A stretch of DNA of 10,791 nucleotides from Thermococcus sp. (GCA_027074805.1 JALTCK010000018.1:1-10791); one strand, 5' to 3'; shown: positions 1 to 7,423, counted from the first letter of the stretch. Made by a program: numbers and translations. The notes: a model not told the origin generated them from the letters alone.

Positions 1-434
1 TGTTTCTGACGCCAGCTCTCGTTGAGACCAAAGTAGACTGGGCCGGAGAAAAGAATGGAGAAGCCCTCCTCGTCACCCACATGCGGTTTTACAACCCCAA
101 CAGCTACCCACTACCTGTTGCAAACACGAGCTTCAATGTATATGCAAACGGGATAAAGATAGGATACGGGAGTACAAAAAAAGCCGTCATAATACCCGCA
201 AAGGGCTATGCCACAGTGGACGTTGACACATACATTTACGAAAACAGGTTACCGGAGGTATGGGCCCTCCACGTTCAGAACGGGGAAAAGAGCAGGGTAA
301 GGGCAGACATCTTCCTGAACCTCAGACTTCTTGGGAACGAATACGAGATCAAAATAGCGAGTTACGAAGAGAAGGTTCAGACCAACATCATGGAGGAGCT
401 CAACAGAATGCTCAACGAGATGCTTAAGGGATGA
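1..434 (+). CDS. LEA type 2 / WHy-domain family protein (3' part only)
   Basis: The 5' end lies outside the window. The frame is open from base 3, so the ATG at 81 is internal and not the start. The 143 visible residues show the hallmark of the LEA14/WHy (water stress and hypersensitive response) family: an alternating beta-strand pattern, a YNPNSYPLPV segment with the typical NPN turn, then a strand ending in NGIKIGYGS and a later aliphatic strand. The domain is an immunoglobulin-like beta sandwich. Archaeal members are often exported or membrane-tethered, but no N-terminal signal can be judged here. The last ~20 residues look helical (MEELNRMLNEMLKG). The physiological role of archaeal members is not known to me; a link to desiccation is carried over from plant proteins. 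The stop is followed at once by the T-rich promoter of the next gene. Confidence 0.75.
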   Translation, partial: FLTPALVETKVDWAGEKNGEALLVTHMRFYNPNSYPLPVANTSFNVYANGIKIGYGSTKKAVIIPAKGYATVDVDTYIYENRLPEVWALHVQNGEKSRVRADIFLNLRLLGNEYEIKIASYEEKVQTNIMEELNRMLNEMLKG

Positions 435-436
435 AG

Positions 437-445
437 TTTTTAAGG
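437..445 (+). promoter_or_regulatory. TATA box for the 475-5081 gene cluster
   Basis: The stretch GTTTTTAAGG begins 2 bases after the upstream stop codon, with purine-rich GATGAAG before it as a possible BRE. Its centre is about 26 bases before position 466-468, which would give a short leader of about 8-10 bases carrying the GGTGA ribosome site. The T5 run could also act as the oligo-T terminator of the LEA14-type gene. This assignment rests on sequence pattern and spacing only. Confidence 0.55.
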
Positions 446-474
446 TTTCCTCCTTTCCAATTTCGGTGAGAGAG

Positions 475-993
475 ATGGACGCTAGAGAGATACACAAGTT
501 CCTGAATAGGATGTGGGAGAGCATATTCACCCTCAACGAGGAGCTCAAGCTTGAACTCCCGAAGGAGGGCTTCAGGGTAGAGGACGTTGAAGAGGCCTTC
601 GGGGCGTACATCTTCCTCGACGGCGAGTGGAGGCTTATGAAGTACCCGCACCCGGCCTTTGAGATAAAACCCCAGATGGAAGTCGGAGCTACCCCGGAGA
701 GCTACTACTTCGTCGTTGCCGTCCCAAGGGAGAGGATAAGTGAGAACTTCCTCGGCCTTTTCCTGGAGATCTTCCCGAGGAGCTTCATCTACGGCAGCGA
801 GGACTTTCTGAACGACTTCTACAACTGGAGGCGTGATGGAAGGGTTTCCCCGACGGAAGTTCTGGAGAGGATAAAAAAAAGCAATGAAAAAGTCTTCCAG
901 TTCGAAGCCAACTTCGGCAGCGTAAAGGCTCTGAAACGGGGGGTACTAAGGCTGATAGACATCGGAAAACGCTTTGAAATCTTCAACCTCTGA
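475..993 (+). CDS. Conserved hypothetical protein, 172 aa, opening the operon
   Basis: The start is placed at ATG 475 because a GGTGA site (465-469) ends 5 bases before it. The in-frame GTG at 466 is part of that site and is probably not a start. The product is soluble, with no signal peptide or membrane segment. It has an N-terminal helix (DAREIHKFLNRMWESIFTL), a charged region, then beta-rich stretches (AYIFLDGEWRLMKYP, SYYFVVAVPRE), an aromatic middle (LFLEIFPRSFIYGSEDFLN) and a basic C-terminal helix. I see no catalytic motif. It resembles Thermococcales proteins of about 170 residues that I think are filed as DUF3201, but I cannot confirm this. It lies 9 bases before the RNA methyltransferase gene and shares its promoter, so a role near RNA modification is possible but unproven. 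Confidence 0.8.
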   Translation: MDAREIHKFLNRMWESIFTLNEELKLELPKEGFRVEDVEEAFGAYIFLDGEWRLMKYPHPAFEIKPQMEVGATPESYYFVVAVPRERISENFLGLFLEIFPRSFIYGSEDFLNDFYNWRRDGRVSPTEVLERIKKSNEKVFQFEANFGSVKALKRGVLRLIDIGKRFEIFNL

Positions 994-1002
994 GGGGTTA
1001 AC

Positions 1003-2151
1003 ATGTATCTCGAAGCCTTTCCACTGGAGCTGAGAGAGTATTATCGGCGATTGTTTGGAGAAGAGGCCGAAGAAATCATGGCCTCCCTCAGGACACCGGT
1101 GGAGAAGTACTACATCCGCGTTAACACCCTCAAAACGAGCAGGCAGAAGCTAATGAGCATCCTCAGGAGGGAAGGGCTGAAGCCGAAGAGGAGCCCCTAC
1201 CTCAAGGAAGGAATATACTTCGAGAGGAAGGGCCCGAACTTCGATGATGACTCCGAGCCTGGACTGCCTGTGGTGAGGGCCACCAAGTTTGCCAGTGAGA
1301 GCGTCTACCAGGGGGCCATGCTCTACGCCCCCGGTGTCCTCCAGGCAGACAAGAAGATAAAGCCCGGAGATGAAGTCGAGATTAGAGACCCAAGGGGACT
1401 TCTCGTTGGTGTGGGAATAGCCAGAATGAGTGCCAAGGAGATGGTGGTCTCGACGAGGGGACTGGCTGTTGAAGTAACGCTACCGAGGTTCAAGCTGCCG
1501 AGTTTGAGCGAGCTGGAGTCCTTTAAGGAGGGTCTTTTCTACGCCCAGAGCCTGCCCTCGATGGTTGTGGCCCATCTCCTTGAGCCAAGCGAGGAGGAAC
1601 TGATAATCGACATGACCGCCGCCCCCGGGGGAAAGACGAGCCATATAGCCCAGCTCATGGAAAACAGGGGTGAAATTATAGCGATTGACAAGTCAAGAAA
1701 CAGACTGAAGAAGATGGAGGGAGAGCTCGAGAGGCTCGGCGTGAAGAACGTCAAGCTAATCCACATGGACTCGCGGAAGCTTCCTGAGCTGGGAATCCAG
1801 GCGGACAAGATACTCCTCGATGCACCCTGCACAGCTCTCGGTATAAGGCCGAAACTCTGGGAGGGAAGGACTCCAAGAGACATAGAAGCGACCGCACACT
1901 ATCAGAGGCATTTCATCAACGCCGCCATAAAATCCCTCAGAAAAGGCGGCGTTCTCGTTTACTCCACCTGCACTCTCAGCTACGAGGAGAACGAGGCCAA
2001 CGTTAGGTACATGCTGGAAAAAGGCTTAAAGCTTGAGGATCAAAGTCTCTTTGTGGGTTCCCATGGAATCGGGATGGATAATGTCCAGAGATTTTACCCG
2101 AACAGACACCTGACTCAGGGCTTCTTTATTGCAAAGCTCAGGAAGGTGTAA
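1003..2151 (+). CDS. PUA-domain tRNA (cytosine-C5)-methyltransferase, archaeal NSUN6 type
   Basis: SAM-dependent RNA m5C methyltransferase of the NOL1/NOP2/Sun family. The N-terminal part contains YYIRVNTLKTS (about 36-46). A PUA RNA-binding domain follows (about 93-165), with VYQGAMLYAPGVLQ and KPGDEVEIRDPRGLLVGVGIA. The Rossmann catalytic domain then carries motif I TAAPGGKTSH (205-214), motif IV DAPCTALG with Cys276, and motif VI YSTCTLS with Cys323. The Cys323 equivalent forms the covalent adduct with cytosine and Cys276 helps release it. The PUA domain placed before the catalytic core, with 382 residues in total, matches archaeal NSUN6 (P. horikoshii PH1991), which makes m5C72 in the tRNA acceptor stem. 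The site specificity here is inferred from that relative. A GAGGGGTT site overlaps the upstream stop, with 9 bases between the genes. Confidence 0.93.
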   Translation: MYLEAFPLELREYYRRLFGEEAEEIMASLRTPVEKYYIRVNTLKTSRQKLMSILRREGLKPKRSPYLKEGIYFERKGPNFDDDSEPGLPVVRATKFASESVYQGAMLYAPGVLQADKKIKPGDEVEIRDPRGLLVGVGIARMSAKEMVVSTRGLAVEVTLPRFKLPSLSELESFKEGLFYAQSLPSMVVAHLLEPSEEELIIDMTAAPGGKTSHIAQLMENRGEIIAIDKSRNRLKKMEGELERLGVKNVKLIHMDSRKLPELGIQADKILLDAPCTALGIRPKLWEGRTPRDIEATAHYQRHFINAAIKSLRKGGVLVYSTCTLSYEENEANVRYMLEKGLKLEDQSLFVGSHGIGMDNVQRFYPNRHLTQGFFIAKLRKV

Positions 2152-2153
2152 AT

Positions 2154-3221
2154 ATGGACAAGAAGAAAGCGGCCTTCCTGGCCTTTGGCGTGCTCATGAT
2201 AATCCTGCTCATAAAATGGGCGGGCTTAGAGGACGTTATAAAGGTCCTTAGAAGGGCGAGGCCCGACTACTTTCTGTTAGCAATATGCGTGTATATAATC
2301 GGGATTCTTCTCTGGGCCCTTAGATGGCGTGTTCTCCTAAAGAGCCTCCACATCCATGCTTCATTCAGAGTAATTCTAGGGGCCCTCTTCGTCGGAATCT
2401 TCGTTAATAACGTCACTCCTGGGGCAAGGGGCGGAGGGGAACCCGTAAGGATGTACTACCTTTCAAAACGGTCCGACGGGGAGTACGGACCAGTCCTAGC
2501 AACTGTCATGGCCGATAGAGTTCTGGACTTAATACCCACAGTTATCATGCTTCTGATTTCGACGGTCTACGTTTATGTCCTTGGTTCTTGGAGCCTTACC
2601 ATTATACTCCTCGCCCTTGACGCCCTCCTAGCAGTCCTTATAATAACCTCCTTTGCAATCCTCCTTAACGAAGGAAGAACGAAGAGAATTTCATACTGGA
2701 TTTTCAACTTCTTATCCAGAATAATGCCCAATAAAATGAAAAAGTACGAAAAGAAGTTTATACGTCTAATTGAGGTCAGCGTCCCCAAGTTCCAGAGCGG
2801 TTTCAAGCTCCTGATGAGAGACAAGAAAAGCTTTTTACTTGCGCTTCTGTATTCGTTCCTCTCGTGGTTCTTCGTCCTCCTGCGATCATATTTCGTCTTC
2901 TACAGCTTGAATTATCATATAAACCTCCTGGATGTCATGGTCGTTCAGATGGTGGGGATAGTTATAGGCCTTGTTAGCATAATACCTGGTGGCGCCGGCC
3001 TTATAGAAACCGTTAACTCCGCGGTATACGTCCTCCTTGGGATAGACAAGGGCATAGCCGTGACAGCTACCCTTGTGGAGAGGATAATATCCTACTGGGC
3101 CCCCACCTTCTTCGGTGGCGCTATCATGACTCACTTTGGAATAAAGGTCAGTGAGGAAAAGAAAGATTTAACTGATGAAACGCAAATGAACGTGGAGAGC
3201 AACTCTGAGGTAGGGGAATAA
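2154..3221 (+). CDS. YbhN/UPF0104-type (LPG synthase TM-like) membrane protein, copy 1
   Basis: Polytopic membrane protein, 355 aa, of the family that shares its fold with the membrane half of lysylphosphatidylglycerol synthase (MprF), E. coli YbhN and the C-terminal part of haloarchaeal AglD. Hydrophobic segments lie at about 6-23, 38-56, 73-88, 122-143, 147-171, 226-251, 261-279 and 286-325. Family motifs are ALRWR (55-59), GIFVNNVTPGARGGGE (81-96), ADRVLDLIP (120-128), IIPGGAGLIE (276-285) and ERIISYW (309-315). A basic loop (about 172-225) and a charged tail (331-355) are probably cytoplasmic. There is no attached aminoacyl- or glycosyltransferase domain. Some relatives act on lipids or lipid-linked sugars, but the substrate here is unknown. 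It begins 2 bases after the methyltransferase stop and is followed by a paralogue. Confidence 0.88.
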   Translation: MDKKKAAFLAFGVLMIILLIKWAGLEDVIKVLRRARPDYFLLAICVYIIGILLWALRWRVLLKSLHIHASFRVILGALFVGIFVNNVTPGARGGGEPVRMYYLSKRSDGEYGPVLATVMADRVLDLIPTVIMLLISTVYVYVLGSWSLTIILLALDALLAVLIITSFAILLNEGRTKRISYWIFNFLSRIMPNKMKKYEKKFIRLIEVSVPKFQSGFKLLMRDKKSFLLALLYSFLSWFFVLLRSYFVFYSLNYHINLLDVMVVQMVGIVIGLVSIIPGGAGLIETVNSAVYVLLGIDKGIAVTATLVERIISYWAPTFFGGAIMTHFGIKVSEEKKDLTDETQMNVESNSEVGE

Positions 3222-3222
3222 A

Positions 3223-4248
3223 ATGGACTGGAAAAAAATAGTGTTCTTTGCATTTGGACTGATGATACTGGGTGGACTCATCCAGTGGGCAGGAGCCAAG
3301 GGTGTTGCAGACATCCTGAAGACAACAAACCCTGTCCACTTCACTATAGCAGTCCTATTATATCCAGCAGCACTTGCTGCGGGGGCCCTTAGGTGGAGAA
3401 CCCTGCTAAAGGCCCTGGGAATAGAAGCATCGTTCTCAAAGGTCATGAAGTCGAGCCTCATAGGTATCTTCTTCAACAACATAAGCCCTGGAGCAAAAGG
3501 TCTTGGCGAGTTCATAAAGGTATACGACCTCTCGAAGGAAATAGGCGAGCCCTACGGGGCAATCACTGCGAGCGTTATGATGGACAGGATAATGGACCTC
3601 TTTCCAATAGTCTTCATGATGGCCGTGGCTACCATCTACACATACTCACTCGGGGAGACTGCCCTAACAATATTTACACTTATCCTCGATGTAATAATGC
3701 TGGCCTTCTCGGCATTCATTATAAGTCTCCTGATGAACGAGAAGAAGTCCGTCTCCACCCTATGGAAGATATTCCACCTCTACCAAAGGATTTCACCCGG
3801 TGGCGCAGAAAAAAGAAGAAAGAGCTTCGAGAACATAGCCAATGAAACTATACCCCTCTTCGAAAGGGATTTCAACAGGATAGCGGAGAGCAAAATCTAC
3901 TCCCTCATAGCCATAGGATATTCCTTCCTCTACTGGCTTCTCACCATAGCTCGTTATTACTTTGTTTTCCTAGCCATCCACTACCCGATAAGCCCCCAGG
4001 ACATAACCGTAGTCCTCGTCGTCGGGATGGTGGTCGGTATGTTTGCGATAATCCCGGGGGGAGCAGGGATAATAGAAGCCGCTAACTCCGCGGTCTTTAT
4101 AGTCCTAGGAATAAACCCAGACCAAGCCGTTGCCGGAACCATCCTCGAGAGGCTAATATCCTACTGGGCACCAACTTTAATAGGCTCTTTCATTGTGGGA
4201 GAATCTGCCAGTTCCCCCAACGTGAATGAAAGCGGGGATGAGTCATGA
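3223..4248 (+). CDS. YbhN/UPF0104-type (LPG synthase TM-like) membrane protein, copy 2
   Basis: Tandem paralogue of the preceding gene, 341 aa, starting 1 base after its stop (TAA-A-ATG). Aligning the two by eye gives 134 identities over the first 320 residues (about 42%) without a single gap. All motifs fall at identical positions: ALRWR 55-59, GIFFNNISPGAKGLGE 81-96, DRIMDLFP 121-128, IIPGGAGIIE 276-285, ERLISYW 309-315. Membrane segments therefore match copy 1. Divergence is concentrated in the central loop (about 172-225) and in the tail, which is shorter and acidic here (VGESASSPNVNESGDES). That is where partner or substrate specificity might differ. The function is unknown; partition of a common lipid-related activity, or a heteromer, are both possible. 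It overlaps nadK by 4 bases, which suggests translational coupling. Confidence 0.88.
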   Translation: MDWKKIVFFAFGLMILGGLIQWAGAKGVADILKTTNPVHFTIAVLLYPAALAAGALRWRTLLKALGIEASFSKVMKSSLIGIFFNNISPGAKGLGEFIKVYDLSKEIGEPYGAITASVMMDRIMDLFPIVFMMAVATIYTYSLGETALTIFTLILDVIMLAFSAFIISLLMNEKKSVSTLWKIFHLYQRISPGGAEKRRKSFENIANETIPLFERDFNRIAESKIYSLIAIGYSFLYWLLTIARYYFVFLAIHYPISPQDITVVLVVGMVVGMFAIIPGGAGIIEAANSAVFIVLGINPDQAVAGTILERLISYWAPTLIGSFIVGESASSPNVNESGDES

Positions 4249-5081
4249 AGTTTGGAGTGGTGGCTAGAAGAGACAAAACTGAGGCCCTGAAGCTCGCTTA
4301 CAGGGTATACGACTTCCTCAAGGTTAGTGGCTACGATGTCATCGTTGACAGAGAAACATATGAGCACCTCCCAGAGTTTGATGAGGGAGATATTAGTGAA
4401 CTCCACGAATTCAATGTTGATTTCATTATAGTTATAGGAGGAGACGGAACAATATTGAGGGTAGAGCACAGAACTAAGAAAGACATACCAATACTCGGGA
4501 TAAACATGGGCACTCTGGGCTTCTTGACAGAAGTAGAGCCGCACGAGACGTTTTTTGCCCTGAGCAAGCTTCTCGATGGCGAATATCACATAGATGAGAG
4601 AATGAAACTCAGAGCCGTCCTCAAATCTGGCGAAAAAGTTCCAGATGCCCTCAATGAGGTGGCCATTCTGACTGGTATTCCGGGAAAGATTATTCATGTG
4701 AGATACTACGTGGACGGAGGTTTGGCAGATGAAGTAAGGGCAGACGGCGTCCTTTTCTCTACTCCCACCGGATCCACAGGCTACGCCATGAGCGCTGGTG
4801 GCCCTTTCGTCGACCCTCGCCTCGATGTCATTGTCATTGTTCCTCTAGCACCGATAGCTCTGAGTTCCAGGGCCATGATAGTCCCATCAAAGAGCAGAAT
4901 AGACCTCAAAAACGTCTCTACTACGAGAGAGAGCATACTCTCAATAGACGGGCAGTTCTACCGCTACCTCGACCCTGAAAACGAAATAACGATAAGAGAA
5001 TCGCCGAGGAGAACCAAGTTTGTGAGGTTCACAGATGAGATATACCCCAAGTATACAATGAAGATCAAGAGGAAGTTCTGA
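4245..5081 (+). CDS. nadK: NAD kinase (ATP/polyphosphate-dependent)
   Basis: Phosphorylates NAD+ to NADP+, the only known route to NADP; cytoplasmic. The 278 residues match the size of the P. horikoshii enzyme, which I recall as 277 aa and able to use polyphosphate as well as ATP. The N-terminal Rossmann-like domain carries GGDGT (65-69, with catalytic Asp67) and GINMGTLGFLTE. The C-terminal beta domain carries LNEVAI (Asn137-Glu138), the nucleotide-binding STPTGSTGYAMSAGGP segment (TPTGST at 173-178) and a late LSIDGQ motif. All key residues are present. The ATG overlaps the stop of the upstream gene (ATGA). The 3' end converges on and overlaps the DUF835 gene by 17 bases. Whether polyphosphate is used here cannot be read from the sequence. 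Confidence 0.96.
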   Translation: MKFGVVARRDKTEALKLAYRVYDFLKVSGYDVIVDRETYEHLPEFDEGDISELHEFNVDFIIVIGGDGTILRVEHRTKKDIPILGINMGTLGFLTEVEPHETFFALSKLLDGEYHIDERMKLRAVLKSGEKVPDALNEVAILTGIPGKIIHVRYYVDGGLADEVRADGVLFSTPTGSTGYAMSAGGPFVDPRLDVIVIVPLAPIALSSRAMIVPSKSRIDLKNVSTTRESILSIDGQFYRYLDPENEITIRESPRRTKFVRFTDEIYPKYTMKIKRKF

Positions 5082-5862
5082 ACAGTGATTCAATGTCATC
5101 TACAAGAACAAACTCTCTGATGAGTACGTTGAACTCCTTCTTATCAAGGGTATCCCTTCCAAGGACCAGCAGAAGGGTTCCCCCAGTAGCAAGAACGTTA
5201 TCTTTCAACGTCGTAAGAAATCTAAACACTGATCTGAACTCGTTGTATATCAGAAGGGTTTCAACACAATCCACCACCACAACCCGCCCCCCTCCCCTGA
5301 GAAATTTAACTGCGGCCTCTAAAATGACATGGAGCTTTGCTGGTGAGACTCCCCTATCAGAGGATGGAGTGACCCAGAGAACCGAAACATTGTTTCCCAG
5401 CCCACTCCATTCTCCCGGGTTTCTCGTTATCAAAAGTGTTGGAGACTTCAAGGTCTTGAGGAGTTGCAACAGCCCTCCAGGTTCAGCTAGCAAGAGAAAC
5501 ACACCCGGAACCAGCTTGCTTCTCTGCAATGAAGTTTTGGGAGAGGGCAATATCTTTTTCTCAACGCTTGAGACATATCTCATGATGCCGTAGATAGTCC
5601 CGGATATCGCGAAGAAGTAGAGGACAAATTCCACGTTTAAGAGAATGTGTCTCGTGCCCTGACTGATAGTAAAGTCATCCACAACGTCCAACGCACGCCC
5701 AATAGTTGCCAAAACCAAGGAGAGGGCAGTTATATTGATGAGGCCATCGAGTGGCTCGCCGTACCTGGAAACCCTCTTCAGTGCATAGTAGGCAGCATAG
5801 CCTATAATAACGAAGAGAAAAACGTCAGCGGCAAACCAGAGTGGGCTAACAACTAGCTCCAT
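5065..5862 (-). CDS. DUF835 domain membrane protein
   Basis: 265 aa in two parts. The N-terminus has three hydrophobic segments (about 8-28, 42-61 and 72-94) with a short charged hairpin between the first two. A linker rich in K, S and P (101-117) leads to a soluble DUF835 domain (about 118-258): PGVFLLLAEPGG, then SPTLLITRNPGEW, the strand NVSVLWVTPSS, GRVVVVDCVETLLIYNEF, LLVLGRDTLDKKEF. The pattern of a hydrophobic strand ending in Asp (VVVVD, 194-198) recalls the Walker B strand of RecA/KaiC-like folds, but there is no P-loop, so I expect no ATP hydrolysis. DUF835 is widespread in Thermococcales and its role is unknown to me; a sensory or signalling function is a guess. The start overlaps kae1 by 10 bases and has GAGGTT before it. 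Confidence 0.85.
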   Translation of the reverse strand: MELVVSPLWFAADVFLFVIIGYAAYYALKRVSRYGEPLDGLINITALSLVLATIGRALDVVDDFTISQGTRHILLNVEFVLYFFAISGTIYGIMRYVSSVEKKILPSPKTSLQRSKLVPGVFLLLAEPGGLLQLLKTLKSPTLLITRNPGEWSGLGNNVSVLWVTPSSDRGVSPAKLHVILEAAVKFLRGGGRVVVVDCVETLLIYNEFRSVFRFLTTLKDNVLATGGTLLLVLGRDTLDKKEFNVLIREFVLVDDIESLFRTSS

Positions 5863-6830
5863 ATAACCTCAACCTCGTCTGTTCTGAACCTTTGCTTTAC
5901 GACGGTTTCATCAAGTGAAAACCTGATTCCAGCTCTGAACATCCTCAGCCCGGTATATGCTATCATCGCACCGTTGTCCCTGCAGAGGTCGTAGGGGGGA
6001 ACAAAGAAGTCTATACCTCTGTCCTCGGTCATTATCTGGAGCATCTCTCTGAGTCTGTTATTGGCGGCGACGCCGCCGACCAAGACAACCTCATCCTTGC
6101 CCGTATGAGCCACCGCCCTCTCCGTCACCTCAACCAAGGCGGCGAAGGCGGTCTCCTGGAAGGAGTAGGCAAGGTCTTCAACGCGGTACTTGCCGGTTCT
6201 GTACTTCCTCACGGCCTCCGTGAGTATCCCAGAGAAACTCAAATCCATGCCTTTAACCGCGTAGGGTAGCTCTATGTAGCGCTCACCCGTAAGGGCGAGC
6301 TTCTCAATCTTCGGCCCGCCCGGAAAGCCCAAACCGAGCTCCCTCGCAAAGGTGTCTATCGCGTTCCCTATGCCGATGTCTAGGGTCTCACCGAAGACGC
6401 GGTAGCGGCCGCCTTCAAGAGCCAGAACCTGGGTGTTCCCGCCGCTCACGTAGAGGCCCACCGGATCCCTGACGCCGAACATCTTGGTTATCTCCACGTG
6501 GGCGATGCAGTGGTTTACCCCGACTATTGGCTTGTCGTGTTTTATCGCCAGGGCCCTCGCAGCGGTTGCGACGACCCTCAAAGCTGGCCCGAGGCCCGGC
6601 CCCTGGGAGAAAGCCACGAGGTCAACGTCGTCCATCGTTATTCCCGCCTCCTCAATCGCCTTCCCAAGTAGGGGCTTTAAAAGTCTCGCATGATGTTCAG
6701 CTGCCTCCTTCGGGTGTATTCCTCCCTTTTCAGTAGTGAGAGTATGGAATACGTTGGCCAGAACTTCGTTTTCTGTAACGATGCCTATGCCGAGAGTGTG
6801 GGCGGTACCCTCCAGACCAAGGGCTATCAT
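5853..6830 (-). CDS. kae1: KEOPS subunit Kae1, tRNA N6-threonylcarbamoyladenosine (t6A) synthase
   Basis: Transfers the threonylcarbamoyl group from threonylcarbamoyl-AMP to A37 of ANN-decoding tRNAs, working in KEOPS with Bud32, Cgi121 and Pcc1. The 325-residue ASKHA-fold protein starts MIALGLEGTAHTLG. Metal ligands are visible as NHCIAHVE (His107, His111), Tyr127 in GLYVSGGNTQ, and Asp285 in CRDNGAMIAY, the same numbering as P. abyssi Kae1. HPKEAAEHHARLLKP, SQGPGLGPALRV, GMDLSFSGILTEA and VGGVAANNRLR are family signatures. It is full length with no fused Bud32 kinase; in this order Bud32 is usually separate. A TATA box sits about 26 bases before the ATG and no ribosome site is seen, so the mRNA is probably leaderless. 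The DUF835 gene follows with a 10-base overlap. Confidence 0.97.
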   Translation of the reverse strand: MIALGLEGTAHTLGIGIVTENEVLANVFHTLTTEKGGIHPKEAAEHHARLLKPLLGKAIEEAGITMDDVDLVAFSQGPGLGPALRVVATAARALAIKHDKPIVGVNHCIAHVEITKMFGVRDPVGLYVSGGNTQVLALEGGRYRVFGETLDIGIGNAIDTFARELGLGFPGGPKIEKLALTGERYIELPYAVKGMDLSFSGILTEAVRKYRTGKYRVEDLAYSFQETAFAALVEVTERAVAHTGKDEVVLVGGVAANNRLREMLQIMTEDRGIDFFVPPYDLCRDNGAMIAYTGLRMFRAGIRFSLDETVVKQRFRTDEVEVIWS

Positions 6831-6852
6831 CGTGATATGGGTTTGGAGAAGT

Positions 6853-6861
6853 GTATAAAAA
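6853..6861 (-). promoter_or_regulatory. TATA box of kae1 (leaderless start)
   Basis: Read on the minus strand, TTTTTATAC lies in the 40-base gap between the flavin reductase stop and the kae1 ATG. The centre is about 26 bases before the ATG, so transcription should begin at or next to the start codon. No GGTGA-like site occurs between them (CCATATCACG precedes the ATG). The T5 run is only 9 bases after the upstream stop and could also end that transcript. Confidence 0.65.
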
Positions 6862-6870
6862 GTTGCCGGG

Positions 6871-7392
6871 CTATCGTCCCGGCCGGTAAACCTTCTTCTC
6901 GAAGGTCACGAAGTCAGTCCAGGAGGCATGGGCCAGGAAGCCCACCCCAAGGTTCGGGCTGTCGCCCCTAAAGGCGTCCTCTCTGGCGGAGCCGCCAACG
7001 ACCTCACCGACAAACCACGTGTGGTCGCCGTAGTCTCTTTCGTCAACGAGTCTGCACTCGATGTTCGCCAGCGCGTTCCCAATGCTCGGCGTTTCAATGA
7101 CCTTCGATGGGACGAGCTCTATGGACGTCTCCTTCAGCTTGGAGGGGCCGTGCTTTGTCCCGACTATCCAGACGTCATCGAGCATGTCCAGGCCGGGGAC
7201 GCTTATCACGAACTCGCGGTACTTCCTGACGAGCTTCCAGGTGTGTCTCTGCGGCGCTATAGCAACACCGACCATGAACGGCCTGGCGGAGACTATGGTA
7301 ACCCAATCCGCCGCCATGACATTTGCCTCCTCCCCCCTGCCCGCCACGACGAGGTAAGTTCTCATCGGATAGAGAACCCTGTATGACTTCAT
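6871..7392 (-). CDS. Flavin reductase-like FMN-binding split-barrel protein
   Basis: 173-residue member of the flavin reductase-like family (FMN-binding split barrel), which includes archaeal NAD(P)H:flavin oxidoreductases and the Archaeoglobus ferric reductase. The FMN-binding stretch NVMAADWVTIVSARP (24-38) is typical, as are the following VGVAIAPQRHTWKLV strand and helix, EFVISVPG (60-67), and the later HTWFVGEVVGG segment (124-134) that covers the flavin. The enzyme is expected to be a soluble homodimer reducing free flavin or using bound FMN; its partner and electron acceptor are unknown. The start at 7392 is chosen over an in-frame ATG at 7476 because GGTGGTG lies just before it, a TATA box lies about 35 bases upstream, and the longer version would add 28 residues unlike the family. 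Confidence 0.88.
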   Translation of the reverse strand: MKSYRVLYPMRTYLVVAGRGEEANVMAADWVTIVSARPFMVGVAIAPQRHTWKLVRKYREFVISVPGLDMLDDVWIVGTKHGPSKLKETSIELVPSKVIETPSIGNALANIECRLVDERDYGDHTWFVGEVVGGSAREDAFRGDSPNLGVGFLAHASWTDFVTFEKKVYRPGR

Positions 7393-7401
7393 CCCACCAC
7401 C
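7393..7401 (-). promoter_or_regulatory. Ribosome-binding site that fixes the flavin reductase start
   Basis: On the minus strand GGTGGTGGG directly precedes ATG 7392. It supports this start against the ATG at 7476, which would lie upstream of the TATA box. Confidence 0.6.
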
Positions 7402-7423
7402 AAATATGAATCTGGCTTCATGG

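Noticed and set aside
81..434. Complete 117-aa gene starting at ATG 81
   Set aside because: The frame is open upstream to the window edge and those residues read as part of the WHy-type domain, so this is the end of a longer gene.
3170..3215. Possible C/D-box sRNA: TGATGA near 3173 followed by CTGA near 3204
   Set aside because: The C box begins with C where a purine is expected, there is no internal D'/C' pair, and the span is too short for the usual ~60-base Thermococcales C/D RNA. It also lies within coding sequence.
3393..3845. 150-codon open frame in +3 relative to the second YbhN-like gene
   Set aside because: It lies wholly inside a gene with conserved motifs across its length. The product is very basic and low in hydrophobic residues, as shadow frames often are.
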